The notes below the pieces were generated by a model. That model saw nothing but the letters and a program-made list of their open reading frames with translations, was not told where the DNA came from and did no database searches. Position numbers and translations under genes: made by a program. Of a DNA stretch of 64,000 nt, positions 35,088 to 46,084 are shown piece by piece. Numbering within the stretch: the first letter of the stretch is position 1; every line of letters starts with the position of its first letter. The stretch covers positions 102,100,784 to 102,164,783 of the forward strand of contig CM070562.1 of assembly GCA_036346405.1 (NCBI GenBank), in the 5' to 3' direction. Source of the DNA: Phyllostachys edulis (taxonomy: Eukaryota; Streptophyta; Magnoliopsida; Poales; Poaceae).

Positions 35088-37975
35088 ATGTCGGAGCAAA
35101 TCACAAAATAGTTGCCTTCGGAATTGAGCAAGAAAAAGCTTGAGGCTTTGGAGAAGATTGGGATGCTTCCGGACAAGAATTTGATCAGATGGAGATCGGC
35201 ATTTGGAGAGCATTTTCCAAGCCGCGAAGATGAGGAAATCCCTATTTTCCTCGCCAACATTGAATGCGGGCTGAGATTGCCGGTACACAAATTCCTTATC
35301 CGTGTTTTGGAGCTCTACGGGGTGGAATTGGTGAATTTGGCTCCAAATTCCATCGCCAACATCAGCATCTTCACATATTTGTGTGAAGCGTACCTGGGAG
35401 TGCCTCCGAGTCTGAGGCTCTTCAGGTATTTCTACCGAATGGTGATGGGGAAAACCACGGATACTCCCGGAGAATGTACATTGCGCCTTCACGACCGGAA
35501 GGCCAATGAGTACATTCATATGTACTCGAAGTCCTCGTGGTCATCATGGAAGAAGAACTGGTTCTATATGACGGTTACGAGGGATGATGGCCTCTACTTC
35601 GTCGGGATGAGAGCAAATGAGAATCCCAAGTGGAGAAAGACCGTGGAGAAGACGGGAGTGGTTGGACGATGGGTGGATGCCATCTACGACTTGTGAGTCA
35701 AGGGGTTGACCTCTTGGCACGTGGTGTGGGACTTCACCAAGCGCCAGATTAGTCCGTTGAAGCTTCGGACTCACTCCCTGATTTGGTCCATTGGTCGTGA
35801 TGAAGCTATCTCAGGAGGTGGTAAGTCTTTGAGCTAAACTCCGACCAGTATTTTCATTTGATTAATGTACTACCTTAAAACATGTTCATCTTTTGTTTTC
35901 TCTCCTTCTTTTTAAAAGTTCTTTCCCCTGAGGAAATTAGAGAATGGATCAGGCTGATCTATGCAGGGGAGCCTGGAGAAAAGGCTGGATTTCCTGAGAT
36001 CTTAGCCATAGTTCCTGCTGAAGAGAGAGTAACAAGGCTTAAGGTAAACAAAAAATTTCTTTTATCATGCATACATATTCTCCGATCAGATTTTTGATCA
36101 TGCTCTATTTTTGTAGTTGGTCGGGTTGCGAATCATACAAACTGGTGAGGCTAAACATCCCACCGTTGTTCCGACCGATTCGTGCCCAGATGCACTGGAA
36201 GAAGATGAATCTCCCGAGGTAACAGAACATCTCATAGGAATATATGTAGTTTAGATAAAAGATTTCATCACCTAACCAAATTCATTTGTTGGTTTAGGTG
36301 GAGAAGGTCAAGGCCACCGGCTTGATCGCGAAGATCGCTAACCCTGCATCGGCCGTTGATTTGAACGGATAGTTGTTACTGGAACAACTGTTGTGGAGGC
36401 TGGTGAAACCACTCCGCCGGACTAGATGGTCAAAGACGTGATCTTTGACGAGCTGATCGAGGGCATTGCTTCTGACATCCTGTTGGATGATGCAACGGAT
36501 TTGGACAATTCTGCGTTCGGAACCGGCAAGATTAGAAGAAAAGAAAAGGAAGGGTGACTGTACAAATTTTACTCTTCCGCGTTTTAAAGTCAAATCTCGG
36601 AAATTAACTAGGTATGCTCAAATGAAAGTGGTCGTATAAGCGCATACCTCTAATAATTTCTTGATGATTTGATGCTCTTTTTTTTTAACTTCCCTTCTTT
36701 GCTTGGTATAGGTCCTCTGGTGTTCCGTCGCTTCCCACTGCACTCCTTCTAAGGACCGTACTGAAGAGGTCCATGAGCGCACCATTTCCGGATGAGTTCT
36801 TGAGGAAAAATGGTCTGAGAAGCCCCGGCGCAAAGCGAATAGGCTAACAATGAGTTGGAACCATTGGTGGTTCTAACTCCTTCTACGGAGGTAGATGCCC
36901 CTAAAGGCCATCAACGAGTTCCGACCATTGTTGGTAATTCTCCTCAACCTAACAAGTTCCCTTTTCACCCCTGATTCATTGAGGATAAGGAGCTTGACGA
37001 GGTATGGGGAAAAATATCAGATCATCAAATCAAAATGCATCCTGATTCAATATTTGGCGGATATAATGATTTGGCGATCCGGGTAAGTATCTACGACCAG
37101 TTTCATAATCTCTCCTAAAAATCTTTTATAGAGAATTTTAAAGAGGAAAATGCTATTTGAGCAAAGACATATGGTCGAGAATTTTCTTTGTGGTCGGAGG
37201 ATCGATCCAAATAGATTAAAGACTTGGAGCGTAAACACTCGAATTAGAAAGTAAAAGCTTTCCCTTAGCCTTTTCTTTCTTCAATGCTTCGCCTTTGCTA
37301 ATTATTCTCCTTATCGTATTTGATAGATTTGGAAAAATAAAAGAAGAGATCCCGGTGAGAAAGCCAAAAGCTTCTGCTTGAAGAAGAAATCAAAGCTAAG
37401 GACCGGTCGATCGCCGAAGCTACGACCAGCAAGGAAGAACTTAACAAGAAAATTGAAGGTAATAGGTCGTAAATTTGACTTATTATCTTCCTCCAATTAT
37501 TTTTGTACTTATCACCTGTTTTACTCTTGCAGAGCAAAAACAAGTTTTGGACAGAGTAGAAAAGACTCTGAAATTTGAGCAAGACAAGGAGGCGCCTCTC
37601 GTTCAAAGTCTTGATGAAAAGACTGTATTTTTGAACAAGATGATCTTTGATATGGGATCAGGATCAAGCCTGCCTACCCTAAGAGATCCAGTAGAGAAAA
37701 TGAACTACTTGGGTCAACTTCTAGAGGATCTTAATACTCTACTCAAGACTACTCGGAAGAACTATGCCCATGCCATGAAAACAGGCGTTGCTAGTAGAGT
37801 TAGTTTTGCTTTGGCAAAACTGAAAGCTTTCGACCCCTCCATTGATCTCCAAGTTGTTGAAGATGACTTCAACTGCCCACCTGAGGAGGCGACCAAGTTC
37901 ATGGAAGAACTCAAGCCACTCGGAGATAAAGTAGTAGAGGAGATGGAGGTCGGATCCCCATCAAGCAGTAATTAG
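35088..37975 (+). pseudogene. antisense multi-exon gene of E1 (gypsy-type transposon domain, coiled coil)
   Basis: This gene is on the strand opposite gag-pol. Exons by GT..AG signals and comparison with E2: 35088-35820, 35919-36043, 36117-36218, 36298-36611, 36712-37082, 37132-37250, 37327-37458 and 37533-37975, or about 780 codons. Intron 5 would be only 49 bp, so that part is less sure. Exon 1 has LPVHKFLIRVLELYGVELVN..PNSI followed by FTYLCEAYLGVPPS, resembling the Pfam 'putative gypsy type transposon' family of grasses. Exon 3 is acidic. Exons 6-8 predict a coiled coil (EEEIKAKDRS-like; EQKQVLDRVEKTLKFEQDKE). Lesions: TAG at 35109 (Trp in E2), TGA at 35694 (Arg in E2), a stop in exon 4 and a one-base loss in exon 7. 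The function is unknown. Antisense extra genes are known from other Tat elements such as Grande. Confidence 0.75.
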
Positions 37976-38996
37976 TCTGGGAATATTTCTAGAGTAGGCT
38001 CCTGCAAAAAGTGTAAAAATATTGAATATGTATAAAACTTACCTTTTATGTCATTAACAATGTCTTTGTTTATCCTGTTTGACTCTCTTTTTTTAAAATT
38101 CTCATACACTTCCTAGCCCCCGACTGCTTTATAGTAGAAGAACTTTACTATACAAGCAGGTAGCCAAGAAAGAGAATGAAAATCGAAACCATTGTTTTGA
38201 AGGTATGTGCCGATATGAAGTCAAAACTTATCGTAGTAATACTAGGAAATCATTGTGGTCGAAACCAGCTTATAACTTCGCCTAGTTATAGATCTTTGTT
38301 TGTCATGATCGAAATACCAACCAAAAGTTATACATGGTCGGATAAAAGACCTTGTTATTTGACATAAGAAGAAATGCAAAAATGAATGCAACAAATTATA
38401 AGTGAACTTTGTTTATATCTATTATCCTAAAGTCTAGTCGGAAGGAATGCTTAGATCTGAAGCCATATAACATATTTCGTGAAACGTGTTCAAGCTCTCT
38501 ATCCGACTAGTAGCGAGGATCGTAAGAAAAGAACCGTCACCAGGAAGCTCCTTCCATTAAGGTGACCACGTCTTGAAAAAGGAGAGACTTCGACTAGGAG
38601 GCTTTCCGTGTCCCACCAATGGCTGACAAGAGCAGAGCAGAATCTTGAAATAATGAAATATAATCTTCATAATCTTAGGCATATCATTCAGTATGGAAAG
38701 TTATTTGTATGATGCTTTGATTACTCATATATTTCTTGAAGAAAAGAGTGTTGTCGCGCGTGGAAAAAATGCTCACGACTAGGACCAATATGGCGTAAGA
38801 CTTAGAAGTCGTTGCCATAGAGTAACAGAGATCCTTGGAAAAGGATATCGGAGAGAAAATTGTCTTCTCCGACCATTTTAAATTAACAATCATGAACGAC
38901 CAGCCTATATGTATATATATACAAGCAAGGTTACTTTTTTTTAATGAATAAATGAATTTATTGAAATTGAAAGAATTGAAAGAATGTAAACAATAA
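37976..38996. other. non-coding spacer between antisense gene and pol of E1
   Basis: About 1 kb between the two convergent coding ends. It is AT-rich with a TATATATAT run near 38912-38922. No ORF is conserved with E2 (55439-56453), although the nucleotide sequence is. It probably holds the terminators or poly(A) sites of the converging transcripts. Confidence 0.5.
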
Positions 38997-41900
38997 TTAA
39001 ACAAAGAACTTACGCAATTGATCAATGTTCCAAGAATTTGATAAAATTTTCCCATCAGACATAGCTAGTCGTACGGAACCTGGTCGGATGACTTCGACCA
39101 CAGTGTAAGGACCATCCCACTTGGGTGAAAGTTTATTGCGATTTGCTTGGTTCTGAATTTTTCTGAGAACCAGATCACCTCTGAAGAAGGTCAGCGAGGT
39201 TGCACCTTACGACTATGGTACCTTCGCATGGCTTGTTGGTAGATCGCCGATCGTATAAGAGCATGGTTTCGCTGCTCTTCAAGGAAATTGATATCGCCGA
39301 AGTCTCGTTCATTCCGATCGCTTTCATTAAAGCGATCGATTCGAAAGCAGAGCCAATTTTGAGTTCGGAGGAAGCATGGCTTCAAATTTCCGTAAACAAA
39401 AAAGAATGGTGTTTCACCAACGCATGATCGGTCGGGGTTCAAACGGCCCATAATACGACGGAGTTCTTGAGCCCAAGCTCCTGACCGTTTGATTAACTGG
39501 TTGAATACTCGGCGTTTGATCCCTTGCATAATGATTCCATTTGCTCGCTCAACTGCTCCATTGCTCTGCGGATGAGCAATAGAAGCAAAATGAACTTTTA
39601 CACCAAGTTCATCGCAGAATTCTTGAAATTGACTGCTAGAGAACTGGGCGCCATTATCTGTGATTATACGACTGGGTACACCAAATCGTGTGATCACATT
39701 CTTCATGAGGAATCTCTTAGCGGCCTCAGTTGTTGTTTTAACAACCGGCTCGGCCTCGATCCATTTGGTAAACGTGTCAATCATGACGAAAAGAAATTCG
39801 AAGCCCACGGGTGCTCTTGGGAAAGGTCCCAGAATGTCCAATCCCTAGGTTGCAAAAGGCCAAGAAAGAGAAATTATTTGTAAGGCTTGTGCCGGCTGAT
39901 GTACTTGTCGGCTATGAAACTGACATTGTACGCACTTCGTCACAAGTCCTTTTGCATCATGAAGGGCAGTTGGCCAGTAGTATCCTTGCCTGAAGGCTTT
40001 ACCGACCAGTGTTCTATAGGAATGATGTGCTCCACAGACTCCTTCATGGATTTCGGTCAACAACTTAATGCCATCCGTTTGAGATATGCATCTCATCAAC
40101 ACTTCATGAGATCCTCGTTTATACAAGGTACGTTCGATTAGAGTGTATGATTTGGCTTTTCGTGCTATCGATCAACCTCTACATCATCTTTCGAATTATG
40201 TCATGTCAAGATAATTGTAGATCGATGTCATCCAATCTCTACCTTGATCGTGATAAATACCAACCGTCAACGACACATGGAGCATCCATGTTCCTTTGAT
40301 CGGTTTGTTCAACTCAGAAGAATCATGTATGTTCTCGGAAGGCTCGACTACCGAGGGTGAATCGAGTTGCTCGAGAAAAACTCCGGCGGGGACGGTTGAC
40401 CTCGTGGAGGCCATCCGTGCTAACCGGGTGCGCCAGAAAGTTTTCCTTTCTAGGAATATGTTGGATCTGAAAACCGAAGAAGTGCTTTTCGAGTTTCCGT
40501 ACTTCCGCCAGATAAGATGACATCTTGGTACTCGAGCATTGATACTCTTTCCCTACTTGATTCGCTACTAGTTGAGAATCGCCTTTCACTAGTAATCTGC
40601 GAATCTCGAGTGAACGAGCTGCTCGGAGTCCTGCCAGTAAACCTTCATATTCTGCCACATTATTTGTCGCAGGAAAATTTAACTGGATGGTGTACTTGAT
40701 GTGTTCGCCAGTAGGGGATATCAGGATCACTCTAGCCCCCGACCCTTTTAACATCAAGGAACCGTCAAAGTACATTGTCCACTCCTCGTGGTGTTCGTAT
40801 TCGGGCCCTTGGGTGGGTTCAGGGTTTGTCCATTCGGCAATGAATTCTGCTACTGCCTAAGACTTTTTTGCTGTTCGTGAAATGAAATGGAGGTCAAACG
40901 CCCCTAGCTCAACCGCCCATTTCGCTATTCGTCCTGATGATTCCCTGTTTCCAAGGACTTGACCAAGGGGATATCCAGTCGGTACGACCACTTTGTGGGC
41001 CTGAAAGTAGTGCCCTAGCTTCCTTGAAGACATAAGGAGACCATAGAGCAACTTTTGTACCTGTGGGTATCTTTCCTTTGGTCCATGTAAGACTTCGCTT
41101 ATGTAATAAACTGGTCGTTGGATGTTATCCTTTCTCGACCAAGACACCGCCATCTTGTTTGTGGTGTTGCTGCCACGTACATTAGCAGTGTTTCTCCTGG
41201 TCTCGGAGAGACTAAAACCGGGGCACTTGTAAGGTACTTTTTAAGTTCTTCAAATGCATCGTTTGCCTCTCTAGTCCACTCGAAACTCCCATATTTCCGA
41301 AGAAGTTTAAAGAAAGGTAACCCTTTTTCTCCTAACCTTACTATGAAACGACTTAGCGTTGCCATATAGCCGGTTAGTTTTTGGACTTCCTTCTTCGTGG
41401 TCGGAGGACGCATCTAGTCGATGGCTGCTATCTTTACTGGATTTGCTTCAATACCTCTAGCCGAGACTAGGAAACCGAGCAATTTTCTAGCAGAAACTCC
41501 AAACACACACTTTTCCGGATTCAACTTGAGGTTATGCCTTCTCAAGTTGTTGAAACTTTCTTGTAAGTCAGAGATGTGATTGCTAGCGTTGGTGGTATTT
41601 ACGACCAGATCGTCAACGTAAGCTTCTAGATTCCGACCTATTTGTGGACTAAAGGTTTTTTGCATCAACCTTTGAAAAGTTGCACCAGCGTTTTTGAGAC
41701 CAAATGGCATCTTAACATAACAGTAAGTGCCATATGGAGTGATGAAGGAAGTTTTCTCCTCGTCCTCTTTACACATACTAATCTGGTGGTACCCTGAATA
41801 CGCATCTAGAAAACTTAGTAATTCGCACCCAGAGGTAGAATCAACCAGTTGATCAATGCGTGGAAGGGGAAAGCCATTTTTCGATCTCCCCGAATAGTGA

Positions 41901-42285
41901 TGACTCCCTTTGGCCTTGGCATTTTCAAACTTTGATAACCGTAATGCGTGGCTATCAAGAACTTTGCTAATGCTGGTCGACCAAGAATTCCGTTGTATGC
42001 GGATTCAAAGTTTACCACATCAAACGAAATTTTTTCCGTTCGAAAGTTATCGGGCCTTCCGAACGTAACCGGTAAGGAAACTTGCACTATCGGTTTAGCG
42101 GTGGAGCCAGGAACTATGCCATGAAAAGCATATTTCACTAGTTTCACCTTTGACATGGGGACCTGCATTTCTTCTAAAGCTCCCGCAAATAATATATTCA
42201 AAGAACTACCTCCATCTACTAAGACTCGATTAACCCTACAATTATTAATGGTTGGTTCAACAAAAATAGGGAACCTACCTGGTCA
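38997..42285 (-). pseudogene. pol: E1 pol: protease, RT, RNase H, second RNase H, integrase (broken)
   Basis: On the minus strand, protease keeps VDGGSSLNILFAGAL (about 42190-42230) and ends near ITIRGDRKMAFP. RT starts abruptly because 555 bp are missing at about 41875, then reads SMCKEDEEKTSFITPYGTYCYVKMPFGLKNAGATFQ and AYVDDLVV (about 41610). RNase H includes ETLLMYVAAT and VYYISEVLHGPKERYPQ (about 41100). A second RNase H-like domain at about 40780-40560 reads MYFDGSLMLKGSGA..NNVAEYEGLLAGL, as in the Tat clade. Integrase follows with a CVQCQ zinc ligand, DILGPFPRA, ITDNGAQFSS and the catalytic E in NGAVERANGI. The C-terminus ends LRKFFV at the TAA, 38997. Frameshifts near 41410, 40320 and 39190, and stops, inactivate it. 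Confidence 0.88.
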
Positions 42286-44738
42286 AGTCGAAAGAATGGG
42301 GCAGTCGTCTTTGCTGAAGGAAATTGCGATGTCCGACCACTTCGATTGCTTGATAATGGTCGAACATTCGACGAGGTTGGCCTCCTGCTCCATGGCCTTC
42401 AGATGACGTTTGGATTCGTTTGAAGAAGATCCTCCAAAAATCATGTTGACTGTGTGTTGGGGATCCTGGTACTCCATCTCTTCGTCGCCATCCTTGTCCT
42501 TTTTGGAGCTCGTGTCTCCGGGTTCTTGTATTACGGGAAATGGTCCTTCACCTGCATAATAATCCTCCAGTTTCTTTTGCCAGACTCGATAGGTGCGCAG
42601 ATCATGCCCTGCCTGCTGGTGAAGTGGACACTACTTCTTCTTTTTCTGGAATCCCTTGGTCGGAGCTTTCGTCTTGCCCCGACTGGTGTAGCCCTTCTTA
42701 CCCTTCATGAATTTATCAGGAATGGCTAGGACCTCCTTGTTGTTAGGCGTGCGATTCTTTTTCTTCTTGAGAGACTTCTTATTCTTTTTCTCTGGCTTAT
42801 CCAGGCCGGGCTGAGGAATCTTGTCTTTCCGATCAATGGCTTCGCACCACTCGATTGCTTCGCTAGCGGTGGCATACTTGTCGGCCATGTCAAAAAGCTC
42901 AACGGTTGTTCTTAGAGGGTTCATCGCTATGTCCTCCGTAAACCGCCGATTTCTCAGACCTGTTTTGAAAGCCCGAATAACAGATGACTCTGCAACCTCG
43001 GGTATAGAATTGTGAACCTGGCTGAACCTCTTGATGTATTAACATAAAGTCTCATCAGAACCCTGCCGGATTAGGTGAAGATCATCCTCCTTCCTGTATG
43101 TCAGACGCCTCGAAATTTGCAATTAGAAGATCACAGAGTTGCTCCCAAGTATAGATTGATCCGACCGGTTGGTTCAACAACCACGACCGAGCAGACCCTT
43201 CAAGCACGGTGGGTAGATAGTTGGCCATCACATTCTCATCGCCTCCAGCATCTCTGATGGCGGTGGTATAGATTTGGAGAAATTCCAATGGATTTTGAGT
43301 TCCATTAAACTTGTCAAAGTTGGCCGGTCGGAACCGGTTAGGCCAACGCACAGCTTGGAGCCCTGCAGAAGGCTCGCAACTCAGGATCGATTCATTGCGC
43401 CTTCTCTAGGAGGGTGCCAGATTTTAATCGGTCGGAGACCGGTTCCTAAGGTTGGAACGCTGGAACTCTGGTGTGCCGATCCAGTCGTAGACATTGGTAT
43501 GATGCCTTCGACCGCCCACTTGATTCAGACGATGTCGGAGATCGTCAGGTCCAAGCGATGGTTCTGCTCGACGTGATGGGGGAGTGGCTTCATGAAATAA
43601 CCTTCTCCCCTCGTGACACCTTAGTCGAAATTGTCGAGGAGGCCTTGGTATCGACTGTTCCCGAGCATGACCATGCTGTTCCCTGCTGAGGGAGGAACGT
43701 TGGGATGAAGTCATAGTTTGACTCCCTGAAAACCTTTGTTCTCGGTATGCTTCCGTGCGCTGCATGGTCTGTTGGAGAATTTCGGATACTTGACCTACGA
43801 GCTGTACAAAACCTGGAGTTCCCGCTAAAGTAGGATCAGAATTATTTTAACATATCTTGAACACGTCGCAAGTTTTGTACAGTTACCGAAGGTCTCAGGG
43901 GGTTCATACTAGTCGTAGGTGTACGTAGACCTGAACCCGCCTCCGACCCTCGGATTTGATCTATCCTATTAGTTACCCTAGGTGGGGCAACACCAAAGTA
44001 ATTAGGCGATGGACGCCGACCGCCTGGACTCGGAAGTTGGTGCTCGATGGTCGGATCATCTCTAGCAAAGACATGATGGCGTGGTAGAGAATGTAGGGCC
44101 GTGCAGGGTATCTTGATCCTCATCTCCGATCGCGTTGACTTCGTGCCTCCAGCACCGATCTTCTGATGAGCTTCCATTGTAACTAATGGAGAGCTTCTCA
44201 GTGCTTCTGCCAGAAGTTTCCACGACGGAGAGCGGTCAGAAATGAGCACCTCCTGAGGCCTCCTCAGCCTGATTCGGCGTACTACCGATCGTATGCTGAG
44301 CGTGATCATCCCCACATGGCCTACGACCAGTGGAGGCTTCATCGACACCGTTACCAGATGTCGGTTGACTCCTGGAATTGCAGAAGCCGTAGGAGAATAT
44401 CTTTCATCCATGATTTCATCGAGGGTATAGAGATTTTTGAGTGGTGGTGCTGAAATTTCTTCACCTGTTTTGCCGGTCGGAAAGATCGGGCTTGAAGAGG
44501 TCCCCTGACATTCCGAGCTGATCGGAATGGCTGGTTCCTCTGATTGCGCCACCGGTAATGGTGGCGCATCCTCGTCCATCCGGTCGAACTCGCCGTCGTC
44601 AGCGACATGCGAGCCGGCGGAGGACGAAGAGGAGGATGATCTGCCATTTTCCTCCATAGCACGAATGCATCCTTCCATATCGAGGTTGGCGTAGTCCGCC
44701 AAGTCGAACCAATTCTCTTTATTCCAAACTCCGGGCAT
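42286..44738 (-). pseudogene. gag: E1 gag polyprotein (frameshifted)
   Basis: The minus-strand ATG at 44738 opens MPGVWNKENWFDLADYANLD and stays open for 298 codons (to 43842), through the Ser run, the acidic DRMDEDAPPL and TLDEIMDERYSPTA. Later frames carry the gag capsid core: RPANFDKFNGTQNPLEFL, GSARSWLLNQPVGSIYTWEQ (43351-43082), then FKTGLRNRRFTEDIAMNP and a Lys-rich tract. The knuckle is CPLHQQ..HDLRT with the last Cys changed to Tyr in this copy, where E2 keeps it. Frameshifts break it at about 43800, 43400 and 43080. Gag would form the virus-like particle. Confidence 0.85.
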
Positions 44739-44822
44739 ATTCGCATTAGCGATTGCAAGAACTTGGGCGAGGATTTGTATGAGCGAAGAGTTTCTTCAGG
44801 AAACTTACGTCTTCTTCCCCAC

Positions 44823-44833
44823 GGATGGTGCCA
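44823..44833 (-). other. primer-binding site of E1, mutated
   Basis: The minus strand reads TGGCACCATCC, two bases inside the LTR end. E2 has TGGCGCCGTCC here. The TGGCGCC start resembles the site complementary to Asp tRNA used by many Tat and Athila elements. E1 differs by two G-to-A changes at CpG positions. Confidence 0.7.
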
Positions 44834-44835
44834 GC

Positions 44836-45468
44836 TGTCGACGATCGAATCGCCGATCTTACGAAAATAAAAAGAGGAAAATGACGTGGAGTATCCTGGA
44901 AGAGAATGGGGGCGGCTCTTTATTAATATGAACTGGGATTAGAAGACTTGACTAGGGACTATCTCCAATTACCCCGAATGTATTGAATGCTATTGCTTTG
45001 GCTTCTGAGTTGCCTTCTGTTATTCACTGTTGTGTGTGCGTGTCCTCGTCTTCTGCGTTCCACCATTAAATAACTCCCGAAGAGGCGGCAGTTACTCCTA
45101 GAGAAGGCGTCGCTGATGAAACATTACAACTGGTCGGAGGTTTAAGGTAGTTAACAATGTGCTAACTACCGTGCGGTTAAGTACTTGTGAGAAGCTTAAC
45201 CGTAGGGTGGTTTATTGTCAGTGTCTTGTATATCATCGCATGGTATGGAACGTTTTGCACGTGTTCCATTCATCATACGGTTAAGGGTGCTTGTTCATAG
45301 CATTTCCGAGCAGCTACCTAGTCGAAACCTAGTCCGACCAGGGTACCCATCGTGTAACCTCTGGAATCCTTATGACCAGTGAGGTCGTTAGCCTTAGGGG
45401 TTATGACCATGAAGACGTATGGTCTTTTATGTATTTAAATTAATACATAGAGGTTTTAATCCTCATCA
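44836..45468 (-). repeat. 5' LTR of E1
   Basis: 633 bp. The minus strand reads TGATGAGGATT..GATCGTCGACA and is flanked on the right by ATTCT. Small differences from the 3' LTR include CCTC/CCTG and an indel near 44920. Confidence 0.92.
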
Positions 45469-45473
45469 ATTCT

Positions 45474-46084
45474 TTTGATGACTTAACAATAAAATAATTC
45501 TTGCAATAAGCTTAAGTGAGTTTTTGAGAATTATTTTCTTGTTAAAGTCAATTTAAAGAAAGCTCCCCCTAAACTTATGCATATAAAAGAGAGAAGATTT
45601 TAGCAAGCACATGTAGAGATTTTTGAAACTTTGGCGGAGTTTCTTTTGCTTGTTGGAACTTGAGGGAAAATACAATATTATAAAATGACCATAATAAAGA
45701 TTGTATTTCATGAGAATAACATAAGCATGATATTGACAACCAAGTTCAACAAGATAACAATAAAACCATAATAGAGTTTTAAATTATTACAAGCACACAA
45801 GCATAGCAACGTTTAAACTATTACAAGCACAAGCACATAAACATAACAGGTTCATATTAAGACATAAAGTATATAATAATAGTAGCATTCCTCCCCCTTG
45901 ATCTTTGTCCTCATTCTTCTAACTCCCCTTTGATCTTTCTCCTATTACCTTCTAGCTTCTCCCCCTTTGGCATCAAAGTACCAAAAAGAAAACATCATGC
46001 AGCTGGATCCTGAGGAGGAAGAGTAGCTAGAGCTGAAGATGTTGAAACCCTTGGAGGTGAGTTAGGGCGACGACGACCAAAACA
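45474..46084 (-). other. E3 non-coding region between env-like ORF and the E1 insertion
   Basis: AT-rich sequence with repeated CTCCCCC words (45560, 45890, 45952), the reverse complements of PPT-like GGGGGAG. No gene is present. The block continues across E1 to the PPT at 33981. Confidence 0.6.

Larger units (their letters stand above)
34075..45468 (-). mobile_element. E1: Tat-clade Ty3/Gypsy element with antisense gene
   Basis: LTRs at 44836-45468 (5') and 34075-34703 (3') begin TGA[CT]GAGGATTAAAACC and end GTCGACA on the minus strand. Target duplication ATTCT is present on both sides (34070-34074 and 45469-45473), so it is a single clean insertion in E3. Internally: gag, protease, RT, RNase H, a second RNase H-like domain, integrase, and an opposite-strand intron-containing gene before the 3' LTR. 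The second RNase H and the antisense gene point to the Tat clade. A 555-bp deletion removes the RT N-terminus relative to E2. The element is inactive. Confidence 0.92.

Noticed and set aside
39524..39883. 119-codon plus-strand ORF opposite the E1 integrase
   Set aside because: Antisense shadow of the integrase frame. The integrase motifs are clear on the minus strand.
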